Shown here: piece by piece, positions 44,705 to 54,094 of the stretch | Position numbering within the stretch: position 1 is the first letter of the stretch | How the letters are laid out: each line of letters opens with the position of its first letter | Source: Acetobacter conturbans | GTDB lineage: Bacteria > Pseudomonadota > Alphaproteobacteria > Acetobacterales > Acetobacteraceae | Length of the DNA stretch: 64,000 nt | Assembly: GCF_011516755.1 (NCBI RefSeq) | Contig: NZ_WOSY01000006.1 | Location: forward strand, 170,701 to 234,700 | Direction of reading: 5' to 3' | Notes under the pieces: model-generated | What the model saw: the letters and a program-made list of their open reading frames with translations, nothing else | The model's database searches: none | Told to the model about the DNA's origin: nothing | Program-made: the position numbers and the translations under genes

Positions 44705-46413
44705 CTTCGGATCAGAATACCCCGTCTTCCCCTCAGAATCCCAACGGGGAAGACCCAGAGAACGGCATCCTGCCTGCGGCGACACTCAGCAGGACGAGAT
44801 TCTCGATCATCTGGATCATCCCCATCCTGTCTGTGCTGATTGCGGTCTTCCTGCTCTGGCGCAGTCTGTATGATCGTGGCCCTGAAATTCTCATTACCTT
44901 CGATACGGCTGACGGTCTCACCAGTGGTCAGACGCAGGTGAAGAACAAGGCGGTGACACTGGGCACCGTGGATTCCATCACGCTGTCCAAGGACATGCAC
45001 CACGTCGATGTGCGGGTGCAGATGAACGCGAGCGCCTCCGGCCTGCTGACGGATAAATCCCGTTTCTGGGTGGTCCGTCCACGGATCAACGGAGCGAGCG
45101 TGACTGGCCTCGAAACGTTGCTTTCGGGGGCCTATATCGCTTTCGATCCCGGTCCTTCGGGCGGTGAGCGGGCCACCCGGTTCATCGGACTTGAATCGCC
45201 GCCGGGCATTCAGTCGGACCAGCCCGGACGCACCTACACCCTTGTCGCTCCGGCGATCGGGTCGATCGGTCCCGGTGCGCCGGTGTTCTTCCGCGATGTG
45301 GATGTGGGGGAAGTACTCGGTTACACTCTTCCGCCTGGTGGCGTCGGTCCGGTGATGATCCAGTTCTTCGTCAAGGAACCATACGATCATTACCTTCACA
45401 CCAACACGCGCTTCTGGAACGTGTCGGGGGTGAAGGTCGGTTTTGGCGCGGGTGGCCTGAAGGTGCAGATGCAGTCGATTCAGGCGCTGTTCTCAGGCGG
45501 CGTCTCCTTCTCCCTTTCGCCTGCTGTCGGGCCGGGTGAGGATGCGGAAGAAGCGCCCGCCAACACGATTTTCCAGCTGTATGATGACAAGGAAAGCGCG
45601 GACAACGCCGGCTATCATGAGCGTGTGCCCGTGGCGACTTATCTCTCCTCTTCCGTTTCAGGCCTTGCGGTGGGAAGTCCGGTCGCGATGTTCGGTATTC
45701 AGGTCGGGTCAGTCACCGGCGTGAAACTGCAACTCGATCAGGCGACAGGCCATGCCCGTGTGAGGGTCGCGATGGACATTCAGCCTGAGCGCATTCTGTC
45801 TGAAGAGCAGATCCATAATGCCAGCATGCAGGATACGATGCGTGCGCTCGTGAACAACGGGCTCCGTGCTTCAGCTAGCAGCGTGAGCATGCTCACCGGC
45901 GAGACGGACATCTCACTGGATTTCGTGCCCAAGGCGAAGCCTGTCAGCATTTATATGGAAGGCGATACGCTGGTCCTCCCCAGTCAGGCAGGGGGCCTGA
46001 GCGGCATCATGCAGTCCTTGTCCACTGTTTCGGACAAGCTTGCGGCCATGCCTCTCGACCGTCTGGGCGACAATGCGAACAATCTGCTTGCTCATGCCGA
46101 CCAGCGGATCAACAGCCCCGAAGTGAAGGACGCGCTCGTCCAGTTGCGTGACTCCCTGCGCAGCCTCCATGCGCTCGCCGATAATGCCAACAAAGGCATG
46201 CAGCCGCTCATGAAACGTCTGCCGGAGATGAGCGACCAGCTTGAGCGTACCCTGAAGAACGCCAACACGCTGCTAGCCAGTTATGGCGGCGATACGGATT
46301 TCCATCGCAGCCTTCAGTCCATGGTCGTGCAACTCGGTGAAACGGCGCGCGCCCTGCGTCTCATGACCGAATTCCTGACCAATCATCCTTCTTCGATCGT
46401 CACGGGACGCTAA
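44701..46413 (+). CDS. pqiB: PqiB-type MCE protein
   Basis: The 570-residue protein has an N-terminal transmembrane anchor (IIWIIPILSVLIAVFLLW, about 38-55) and three successive MCE domains (about 60-150, 175-265, 300-390). A long helical C-terminus (about 430-550) would form the periplasmic needle/tube known for PqiB. The first MCE domain begins ITFDTADGLTSGQTQVKNKAVTLG, which is typical. The GTG start overlaps pqiA by 4 bases. Confidence 0.94.
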   Translation: MTSDQNTPSSPQNPNGEDPENGILPAATLSRTRFSIIWIIPILSVLIAVFLLWRSLYDRGPEILITFDTADGLTSGQTQVKNKAVTLGTVDSITLSKDMHHVDVRVQMNASASGLLTDKSRFWVVRPRINGASVTGLETLLSGAYIAFDPGPSGGERATRFIGLESPPGIQSDQPGRTYTLVAPAIGSIGPGAPVFFRDVDVGEVLGYTLPPGGVGPVMIQFFVKEPYDHYLHTNTRFWNVSGVKVGFGAGGLKVQMQSIQALFSGGVSFSLSPAVGPGEDAEEAPANTIFQLYDDKESADNAGYHERVPVATYLSSSVSGLAVGSPVAMFGIQVGSVTGVKLQLDQATGHARVRVAMDIQPERILSEEQIHNASMQDTMRALVNNGLRASASSVSMLTGETDISLDFVPKAKPVSIYMEGDTLVLPSQAGGLSGIMQSLSTVSDKLAAMPLDRLGDNANNLLAHADQRINSPEVKDALVQLRDSLRSLHALADNANKGMQPLMKRLPEMSDQLERTLKNANTLLASYGGDTDFHRSLQSMVVQLGETARALRLMTEFLTNHPSSIVTGR

Positions 46414-46416
46414 GCC

Positions 46417-47076
46417 ATGGTTCAGAATTGTTCTCGCTTGTCGCCCGGTCGCCTGTTCAGGGCCGGGATCGGTGTCGTGACATTGGGCCTGGCAAGCGTC
46501 ACGCTTGTCGCCTGCAGCTCTTCAAGTCCGTCTCTCTACAGCCTGCAACCCGTTGCGGCGCGTGTCCCGGCAGTGAATTCTTCTTTCCTGCCACTCTCGG
46601 TGCCAACGCTGGTCGAGGTTCGCAATCCGACCATTCCCCAGACACTGGATCGCGATCGCATCGTTCTGGGTGATGGTGGCTTTAAGCTTGATGTGTCGCC
46701 ATCCGATTCATGGAGTGAGCCGCTTTCGAGTCAGATTCCGCATGTGCTGACATCCGATCTCAGGCAGCGTCTGCCGGGCACGAGTTTTTTCGCGCAGGAT
46801 GATGCGACCGCCACGACTCCGCAGGCTTATGTGGAACTGGTCGTCAATCGCTTCTCCCGTGACGCTGCGGGCAATGCGGTCCTTGAGGCGCAGGTGTCTG
46901 TTCATCGGGCCGATGCAGATGCAGTGAAGACGAACAGATCTCTTCATCTTTCCCAGCCTGCGCCTGCTGGCACGGAAGGGCTTGTGAGTGCACTCAGCGC
47001 GCTGCTGGGACAGGTCGCCGATCAGGTTTCGCAGGATCTCAAATCACTTCCACCCGAGCCGACTGAAGCGAAGTAA
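46417..47076 (+). CDS. pqiC: PqiC-type outer-membrane lipoprotein (ABC-type transport auxiliary)
   Basis: The 219-residue protein has a lipoprotein signal (VVTLGLASVTLVACSSSSPS; lipobox LVAC) and a single PqiC/YmbA-type domain (SVPTLVEVRNPTIPQTLDRD; VLTSDLRQRLP). Family members anchor the PqiB tube at the outer membrane. It begins 3 bases after pqiB. Confidence 0.9.
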   Translation: MVQNCSRLSPGRLFRAGIGVVTLGLASVTLVACSSSSPSLYSLQPVAARVPAVNSSFLPLSVPTLVEVRNPTIPQTLDRDRIVLGDGGFKLDVSPSDSWSEPLSSQIPHVLTSDLRQRLPGTSFFAQDDATATTPQAYVELVVNRFSRDAAGNAVLEAQVSVHRADADAVKTNRSLHLSQPAPAGTEGLVSALSALLGQVADQVSQDLKSLPPEPTEAK

Positions 47077-47368
47077 GAAAACGCCCTTGCAGTATGCGGG
47101 CTCTGAAAGGGGCGGGTGTGGTTTTTGTGGTGTATGACAGGTGCGGCGCGAAGTGCGCGCCCGCTGCCATTCGGGATAATGGACCAGATCCTAAGTAGAA
47201 GGCGATCCGCTTGATCGGTCCATACTGAGCAGCGCACAAGGCTTTCTTTATTTTTGTAAGATATTGCAAAAAAAGAGTTGGTGAGGTGATTACCTCATGC
47301 TTTGTAACAACCTGTATGTTTTCGCTTGATATGAATGATTGCTCCCCGCAGGCATTTTGGAGAATATT

Positions 47369-48880
47369 TTGAAAGTTGCTGCAATTCTTTTCGTGAAAAA
47401 CGAAGTTGAAGATATCGCCTGGTGGATATCGTGGCATCTTTCAACTGGTATTGAGACGCTCGTCATTTACGATGATTATTCAACGGATGGCACATGGGAA
47501 GTCATCAATGCTGCGGCAGCAGTGTTTGACGTGCGTCCCCGGCGCGCTGTGCAGGCACTTTATTTCAATCACCGGCAAGCCCAGACCTATATGGCGGCTC
47601 TTGATGAGTTGCGGGAAGAGTTTGACTGGCTCATCTGTCTGGACGCCGATGAATACCTGAATATTGTCAACGGGGAGCCTGTTCCGACCTTCCTGTCACG
47701 CTACCCGGATGATGTAGGGGCGATTGCCGTCAACTGGAAGTGTTTTGGCAGTAACCGGTTCGTAGAGAAACCAACGTCTCCAAATGTCTTTCAGAACTAT
47801 ACAATGCACTCGGAACATGATTTCGAACTTAACTACTGTGTAAAATCATTCTTCAGACCCAAAAGAACAGAAACACGTTATATAAACCCTCATCGATTTG
47901 ACGTTTCGGGACGTTATATCACGCCCAACGGGCAGGAGATGGTGTGGCAGGAGGAACATCCTGAGCGCACAGTGGCGGACCCTGACTGGTCAGTCGCCCT
48001 CATCAATCACTACATTATTCGCAGCGCGGAACATTTCGTCGCGAAATCCCGTCGCCGCAGTGATATTCGCCGTGCCCGATGCGGTATCGGTCTTTTCAGC
48101 ACGTATGACCGGAATTTTCATGCGGACATTATGCCGCCGGCACGAGTAAGCGCCATGGATCCGTTTCTTTACCGGATCCAGAATCAATCGCGATATGATC
48201 TGCTTCGGCAGATGTCTGGAGATGAGAGAATGGTTTCCATGAGTGCCGACAGTACGTCCGGGGATATTGCGGCTTTGAAGCTTGCATTCCGCACCTGCCA
48301 TGGAACCCAGCTCGTGGCCAATGCCGTGACAGGAGAAATCGGGCATGGCGTCATTGACCCGGACAATCAGAATTTTGTGCCGGTCGAAGTGCTGTCTCTG
48401 GCGACGATGCCCGATCATGTCTTTCTGACAGTGCCCTCCCGGTTTCTGCCGCTCAGCATCCTCTCCGATCGTCGGATTTCGACAGTTCTGGCCTATCAGA
48501 CCGTGCCGGCGGAAGACGGTCAGATCTCGTTGAAAAACCCCCTGACGGGTAAGATCCTGTCTTTCATTTACTCTCCTCACATGGAGACGGGTGGGGCAGG
48601 GCAGGTCATCTGCGATCGCGACCATGTAGATAGCTGGGAGCGCGTCGAAGAGGAGTCGTCTGAAGCCGTTTCCGATCCATTGCTCACGGCCATTGCTGTG
48701 GCCATCGGCCGTTTTGGAACCATTACACCTGATGAAATCACTTTGGATATGCCGCGTCTGGTGGACGCCCGCATGGCAGGCTGTGCGACAATCACGGCGC
48801 GGGACATGCGGAAAGTCATGGTCATGAATGACATCGTCAGCATGCCGTGGGTAGAGCGGGACGAAATGCTGTTTCTGTAA
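47369..48880 (+). CDS. GT2-like glycosyltransferase with a C-terminal domain of unknown function
   Basis: The 503-residue protein opens with a glycosyltransferase 2_4-like domain: VAAILFVKNEVEDIAWWISW, YDDYSTDGTWE (34-44), and the DxD motif in CLDADEYL (92-94). Residues about 300-430 form a distinct beta-rich region (TSGDIAALKLAFRTCHGTQL through FLPLSILSDRR) that I do not recognise. The start is TTG at 47369, supported by GGAG 8 bases upstream; an upstream in-frame TTG at 47339 lacks this. A 13-codon ORF (47331-47372) with an ATG start overlaps the start. The acceptor sugar is unknown. Confidence 0.82.
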   Translation: MKVAAILFVKNEVEDIAWWISWHLSTGIETLVIYDDYSTDGTWEVINAAAAVFDVRPRRAVQALYFNHRQAQTYMAALDELREEFDWLICLDADEYLNIVNGEPVPTFLSRYPDDVGAIAVNWKCFGSNRFVEKPTSPNVFQNYTMHSEHDFELNYCVKSFFRPKRTETRYINPHRFDVSGRYITPNGQEMVWQEEHPERTVADPDWSVALINHYIIRSAEHFVAKSRRRSDIRRARCGIGLFSTYDRNFHADIMPPARVSAMDPFLYRIQNQSRYDLLRQMSGDERMVSMSADSTSGDIAALKLAFRTCHGTQLVANAVTGEIGHGVIDPDNQNFVPVEVLSLATMPDHVFLTVPSRFLPLSILSDRRISTVLAYQTVPAEDGQISLKNPLTGKILSFIYSPHMETGGAGQVICDRDHVDSWERVEEESSEAVSDPLLTAIAVAIGRFGTITPDEITLDMPRLVDARMAGCATITARDMRKVMVMNDIVSMPWVERDEMLFL

Positions 48881-48906
48881 GGATGCGGGGGAATTCCGGA
48901 AACGGG

Positions 48907-48945
48907 CAGGAGACCGCTGTAAAAGTTACAGAGGTCTCCTGTTTT
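48907..48945 (+). terminator. Intrinsic terminator after the glycosyltransferase gene
   Basis: A two-part stem, CAGGAGACC/GGTCTCCTG with inner CTGTAA/TTACAG and a 3-base loop, is followed by TTTT, 26 bases after the stop. Confidence 0.9.
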
Positions 48946-49198
48946 CCGGTAATGGTCAGGTTTGAAGAATAAACTTCGATTTCTTTTCGTTTCTTGTTTC
49001 TTTGATGACGATAGTCGAATTTTTCTCGATTTCTACAAGTATAATCTGAGAGTCTTTGGCGGCAAATGACGTCCGGTTTCTGAAAACGTCTCTCGTGCAG
49101 CAGAGTTCTTGTTAGACTGATTGAGTGTAGTGACTTTTGGGGAACGGTTTCCCGAAGTGGTCACCGTCCAATTCTGAAAAGTGGGTGTCAAAATACCC
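48946..49198. other. AT-rich spacer
   Basis: Between the glycosyltransferase terminator and the end of the efflux operon. AT-rich, without a protein gene or clear stem. Confidence 0.5.
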
Positions 49199-50761
49199 TT
49201 ACTGGTTCTTGTCTTTCTGAATGAAGGAAGGAAGAAAAGGGTTGTCAGTTTGCATTGAATCTTTCGACGGCAACGACGACGCATCCCACCCGCCGCCAAG
49301 GGCTTCGATCAGACTGACGGAGTCCACCATTCTGCTCTGCTGGATGGCGAGAGAAGTCTCCGCGTTGGAAAGAGCGGTGATTTCCGACGTTATGACGGTC
49401 GTATAAATTTCCGTTCCGGCGAGATACTGATTCATCGAGACGGTAACCGACTTGTTCGCGGCTTCGAGGGCAATGGCCTGCTGGCTCGCCTGATCGGACA
49501 GAATGCGCAGATTGGAAAGCTGGTCTTCCGTATTCTGGAGCGCGGTCAGAACCGTCTGGCGATATGTGGCTGTATAGTAATCATAGTTGGCATTGGCTTC
49601 ATGCACCGCCGCAGTGCGTGCACCGCCTTCGAAAATCGTCTCGGTTGCCGCCGCACCCAACGACCAGATCCGGTTGGCGACCTGCACCAGAGCCCCCACC
49701 GGATCGCCACTATATGAATACGAGGCCGTCAGTTTCACGTCGGGGTAGAAGGCCGCGATCGCCGCTCCGATGTTCGCGTTATATTCTTCCATCCGTCGTT
49801 CCGCGGCTGCGATGTCCGGCCGCCTTTGCAGCAGGCTTGCCGGGACGGAGACAGGAATGGCGGGAATGGTCTGGGTGAGGAGACCCTGTGGAATCGCCAC
49901 ATCGGCGGGAGCCTTGCCGACGAGGACTGCGATGGCGTGTTCATACTGGGCGCGCGCGATGCCAGCCTGAATCTCCTGTGCCCTGGTCTGCTCCAGTTGT
50001 GTGCGAGCCTGCAGAACGGCAGTGGGGTCAGCGACACCCGCCTCATATTGGTTCTGCGTGATCTGGAGTGAGCGCTCGTAGAACAGGACTGTGCGATGAA
50101 GCAGGTCCTTCAGGCTGTCCTGATAGCGCAGATTGAAATAGGCCGTGGCAAGCTGGGCCTGATAGGACAGTCTGGCATTGGCGAGATCGGCAGCTGTGGC
50201 CTGCGCTTCGGTGACCTGCGCCTGTACCTGACGACGGATCGCACCCCAGAGATCGAGATCCCAACTGGCCGTGGGCCCCATGCCGTAAGTCGTCTCAGTC
50301 GTGTTGGAGGCCGTGTAAGAGGTTGTGCTCTCACCCGTTCCGTAATTGACCAGCACGCCCGACGAGGCATTTCGTGACCCACGCCCCTGACTGTTACGGT
50401 CGAAGCTCAGGGAGCCGCTGAGCGTTGGATAAAGCTGCGCACGGATGGCGTTGATGGTGGCGCGTGCGTTGCGATAGCGGGCTTCGTACTGGATGACGTT
50501 CTGGTTGTTGATTTCCACCAGATCTTCAAGGCTATTGAGCAAAGGATCGTTGTAGATCGCCCACCATTTGCCTTTGGGAACTGCGGCAAGGGCTGGCGCG
50601 GCATATTGCCAGCCAGCGGCGGGGCGCAGTTCCTTGAACTTCGGCGAGATGATGGCCGTGGGTCGTTTATAGTCAGGTCCGACCATGCAGCCCGACAGCA
50701 GAAATGGAGCCAGCAAGAGCGCGGCGCGACGGGAGGGGGTGCGTGGGGTGACAGTCTTCAT
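49199..50761 (-). CDS. Outer-membrane efflux lipoprotein (NodT/OprM type)
   Basis: This 520-residue TolC-like channel has a lipoprotein signal (ALLLAPFLLSGC, lipobox LSGC), the family start MVGPDYKRP, and two outer-membrane efflux repeats with long coiled coils. The first contains NARATINAIRAQLYPTLSGS and TASWDLDLWGAIRRQVQAQ, the second RRPDIAAAERRMEEYNANIG. It is the last gene of the adaptor-RND-RND-channel operon, with 6 bases to the previous stop. The extended Lys/Asn/Gln tail is unremarkable. Confidence 0.94.
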   Translation of the reverse strand: MKTVTPRTPSRRAALLLAPFLLSGCMVGPDYKRPTAIISPKFKELRPAAGWQYAAPALAAVPKGKWWAIYNDPLLNSLEDLVEINNQNVIQYEARYRNARATINAIRAQLYPTLSGSLSFDRNSQGRGSRNASSGVLVNYGTGESTTSYTASNTTETTYGMGPTASWDLDLWGAIRRQVQAQVTEAQATAADLANARLSYQAQLATAYFNLRYQDSLKDLLHRTVLFYERSLQITQNQYEAGVADPTAVLQARTQLEQTRAQEIQAGIARAQYEHAIAVLVGKAPADVAIPQGLLTQTIPAIPVSVPASLLQRRPDIAAAERRMEEYNANIGAAIAAFYPDVKLTASYSYSGDPVGALVQVANRIWSLGAAATETIFEGGARTAAVHEANANYDYYTATYRQTVLTALQNTEDQLSNLRILSDQASQQAIALEAANKSVTVSMNQYLAGTEIYTTVITSEITALSNAETSLAIQQSRMVDSVSLIEALGGGWDASSLPSKDSMQTDNPFLPSFIQKDKNQ

Positions 50762-50767
50762 TCCGCG

Positions 50768-53700
50768 TCAGACGTCCTGGGTGTTGGCATGAAGGGGAAA
50801 GGAGCCGTTCCGGCGTTTCCGGAACCGCAGAGCGAGACGGTCGAGCGTCAGATAGACGACCGGCGTTGTGTAGAGCGTGAGAGCCTGACTGACCAGCAGG
50901 CCACCGACGATGGCGATGCCCAGCGGACGGCGCATTTCAGCGCCGTAACCATTCCCGAAGACAAGCGGCAATGCGCCGAGTGCGGCGGCCAGCGAGGTCA
51001 TGATGATGGGCCGGAACCGCAGCAGGCAGGCGGTACGGATGGCCTCGAATGGCGGACAGTTTGTTTCCCGTTCGGCCGTGATGGCGAAATCCACCAGCAT
51101 GATCGCATTCTTCTTCACGATGCCGATCAGCAGGATGACGCCGATCATGGCGATCAGCGAGAAATCCTCACCGAAGAATTGCAGGGCCAGCAACGCGCCG
51201 ACGCCCGCCGAGGGAAGAGTCGAGAGAATGGTGAGCGGATGCACGTAGCTTTCGTACAGCACGCCAAGCACGACATAGACAGCGACCAGCGCAGCAAGGA
51301 TCAGCAGCGGTTCGTCATTGACCGACTTCTGGAACTGGGCGGCGTTCCCGGCGAAACTGCCGTGGATGGTGGCAGGCATGTGGAGAGAAACGGCGTCGCC
51401 CTGAATGATCTGCACGGCCCGGTCGAGCGCCACACCTTTTGCCAGATTGAAGGAGATGGTGGAGGCCACCGACTGCCCCTGATGATTGACGGAAACGGCC
51501 GTGCGGGACGGAATGATGTCCGTCACGAAGGTCAGCGGCACCATCGTGGCGCTTCCGGTCGAAACCGCGGAACCCGTCGAAGTGGAGGAACCCCCGGCAA
51601 GGGAATTCGCAATCTGGTTCCGGAAATTCTCCGAACTGACGCTGGCCTGCGTGCTGCTGCTGGAACTGGATTCCGTCGTACTGGTCCTGACGCGGATGGT
51701 GTTCGAGGCCGTGCCTCCGGCAGCCGTTCCGCCCGTCGTGGCGACCCACACCTGCCTGATCGTGTTCGGATCCTGCCAGAACTCGGAGGAGGCTTCCATG
51801 ACCACATGATACTGGTTGAGTGCGTTGTAGATCACCGAGGCGGAGCGCTGGCCGAAAGCATCATACAGCGTGTTGGAAATAAGCTGCGGCGTGATCTGCA
51901 TCCGTGCCGCCGTATCGCGGGAAATGCTGGCGACAATAGCCGAACCACCCTGCTGCACATCGGTCGAGAGGTCGAGAATTTCCGGATGCTTCCGGAGCGC
52001 CTCCATGAGCCTGGGTGCCCATGTGTAGAGCTCGGAGGCGGAATCTCCTTCCAGCGTATATTGATAGGCGGCGTTGCCCTGACGCGCACCGATCCGGATG
52101 CCACCGGGCTCCATCAGAAAGAATTGTGCGCCTACAAGATTGGAGAGGCGCCTGGAGATCCTCACCATGAGGTCCGGAGCCGCCCCGCGTTCGCTCTTGT
52201 CCTTCAGCTGGAGAAACAGGCTAGCCTGATTGGCTGAGCCGCGTCCGCCCACAAACCCGGCAACGCTGGTGACTTCTTTTTCCTGAAGGATCGCTCGTTC
52301 CACGGTGGCGATCTTCTGCGTTATCGCCGTGAAGGAAATGGACTGGTCACCCACCAGATGCCCCATCAGCATGCCGGTGTCTTCCGTGGGGAAAAAGCCT
52401 TTCGACATGGTGAGAAAAAGCGCCACCATGAGAATGACTGTCGCGGGCAGGCTGAGAAGCACGAGGCGGTTATGTCTCAGGGCCACTTCCAGAGAGCGGG
52501 CATAGCCATTTTCCAGGCCGGTGATGAGACGGCCGAAAAACGCACCCGACACCGTCCCGATCTCACGCCACCACACCACGTGCGAAGCGGAGCCCTCTGC
52601 CTGCGGCGTGGGCGCACGGAGAATACGTGAGGCCAGCATGGGGGTGAGGGAGAGGGAAAGCAGCATCGAGATCACGATGGTGATCGATACTGTCGTCGCC
52701 AGTTCATGGAACAGACGTCCGGCTACACCGCCGAGCAGCAGGATGGGCAGAAAAACGGCGATCAGTGAGACTGAGATGGAAATGACCGTGAACGCCACTT
52801 CCTCCGCGCCCTGAAGGGCCGCCTGCCGGGGAGGAACCCCTGCTTCGATATGGCGCGCGATGTTTTCCAGCACGACAATGGCGTCATCCACCACGAAGCC
52901 GGTCGAGACCGTCAGCGCCATGAGCGACATGTTGTCGAGAGAGAAATCCAGCAGTCGCATCACGGCGAATGTTGCGATGATGGAGGTCGGCACGACGATT
53001 GCCGGGATGAGCGTCATCCGCAGCGAGCGGAGGAAGGCGAGCGTGACCAGCACCACGAGGATCACGCCGATCACCAGCGTGGCCTGTGTGTCCGCCAGTG
53101 AGGCGCGGATGGTCAGCGACCGGTCGAGTGCGACATGCAGGGAAACATCCTGCGGTAACGCTGTTTGCAGGGTGGGCAGTATGGCCTTGATCTGGTCGAT
53201 CGTGTGGATGACGTTCGCACCAGCCTGCGGAAATACAATGCCGATGACAGCCCGCTGGTCGTTGAAGAACCCGGCGTTGCGGAGATCCTCCACTCCATCG
53301 CTGACCTCTGCCACATCCGCGAGACGGACAGGCCGGTTGCTGCGATAGGCGATGATGAGATCACGATAGGCCTGCGCTGATTCCGCCTGATCGTTTGTAT
53401 CCAGAGTGAAACGCAGCCCGTTCTGGTCGATCACGCCTTTGGGTGTGTGGGCATTGGCGGAGGCCAGCGCCGCCCGGACATCCTCGAAACCGATGCCAAA
53501 TTTGAACAGTTTGAGCGGATTCATCTCGACCCGCACGGCAGGCAGTGCGCTGCCTGATATCTGCACCATGCCCACGCCGCGCACCTGTGAGAGGTGCTGC
53601 TGGAGCACGTTGCTCGCCAGATCATACAGCTTGGCGGCTGTGCGGGTCGGAGAGGTGAGGGCGAGCACGAGAATTGGCGCGCCGTTGGGGTTGGCCTTGT

Positions 53701-54088
53701 TGTAGCTCGGGTTCTGACGCAACGAGGAGGGCATGTCCGCGTGAGCAGCCTGAAGGGCCGCCTCCACATCACGCGCGGCGCCGTTGATGTCGCGGGTCAG
53801 CTCGAACTGGAGCATGATCCGGACCTGATTCTGCGTGGATTGCGACGTGATTTCCGTCAGTCCGGCGATCTGGCCGAGATGCCGTTCCAGCGGAGCCGCC
53901 ACCGAACTGGCCACCTCTTCCGGCGAGCCGCCAGGCTGCTGGGCCTGCACCATGATCACGGGGAAATCGACGTTAGGCAGGTCCGAAACAGGTAGTTTCA
54001 GATAGCCGATGATGCCCGCGATCAGCAGCGCGATCGTGAGCAGCGTGGTGGCTACCGGGCGTTCAATGAAGAGGCGACAGGGGCTCAT
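50768..54088 (-). CDS. RND multidrug permease, MdtC-like, with Ser/Thr-rich insert
   Basis: The 1106-residue HAE1-type proton antiporter starts [21 protein letters not shown], has the SAPLERHLGQIAGL porter motif, and the TM4 proton-relay region [14 protein letters not shown]. It is the second of two tandem RND genes, as in MdtBC heteromers. It is about 60 residues longer than usual because of a Gly/Ser/Thr-rich insertion at residues about 790-845 in the second periplasmic half, just before VPLTFVTD. The 6-base gap to the upstream permease gene indicates one operon. Confidence 0.94.
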   Translation of the reverse strand: MSPCRLFIERPVATTLLTIALLIAGIIGYLKLPVSDLPNVDFPVIMVQAQQPGGSPEEVASSVAAPLERHLGQIAGLTEITSQSTQNQVRIMLQFELTRDINGAARDVEAALQAAHADMPSSLRQNPSYNKANPNGAPILVLALTSPTRTAAKLYDLASNVLQQHLSQVRGVGMVQISGSALPAVRVEMNPLKLFKFGIGFEDVRAALASANAHTPKGVIDQNGLRFTLDTNDQAESAQAYRDLIIAYRSNRPVRLADVAEVSDGVEDLRNAGFFNDQRAVIGIVFPQAGANVIHTIDQIKAILPTLQTALPQDVSLHVALDRSLTIRASLADTQATLVIGVILVVLVTLAFLRSLRMTLIPAIVVPTSIIATFAVMRLLDFSLDNMSLMALTVSTGFVVDDAIVVLENIARHIEAGVPPRQAALQGAEEVAFTVISISVSLIAVFLPILLLGGVAGRLFHELATTVSITIVISMLLSLSLTPMLASRILRAPTPQAEGSASHVVWWREIGTVSGAFFGRLITGLENGYARSLEVALRHNRLVLLSLPATVILMVALFLTMSKGFFPTEDTGMLMGHLVGDQSISFTAITQKIATVERAILQEKEVTSVAGFVGGRGSANQASLFLQLKDKSERGAAPDLMVRISRRLSNLVGAQFFLMEPGGIRIGARQGNAAYQYTLEGDSASELYTWAPRLMEALRKHPEILDLSTDVQQGGSAIVASISRDTAARMQITPQLISNTLYDAFGQRSASVIYNALNQYHVVMEASSEFWQDPNTIRQVWVATTGGTAAGGTASNTIRVRTSTTESSSSSSTQASVSSENFRNQIANSLAGGSSTSTGSAVSTGSATMVPLTFVTDIIPSRTAVSVNHQGQSVASTISFNLAKGVALDRAVQIIQGDAVSLHMPATIHGSFAGNAAQFQKSVNDEPLLILAALVAVYVVLGVLYESYVHPLTILSTLPSAGVGALLALQFFGEDFSLIAMIGVILLIGIVKKNAIMLVDFAITAERETNCPPFEAIRTACLLRFRPIIMTSLAAALGALPLVFGNGYGAEMRRPLGIAIVGGLLVSQALTLYTTPVVYLTLDRLALRFRKRRNGSFPLHANTQDV

Positions 54089-54094
54089 GCCGTG

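Noticed and set aside
50606..52237. Long open frame antisense to the channel and MdtC-like genes (543 codons)
   Set aside because: Gly/Arg/His-rich composition and no domain; the reverse-strand genes are unmistakable.
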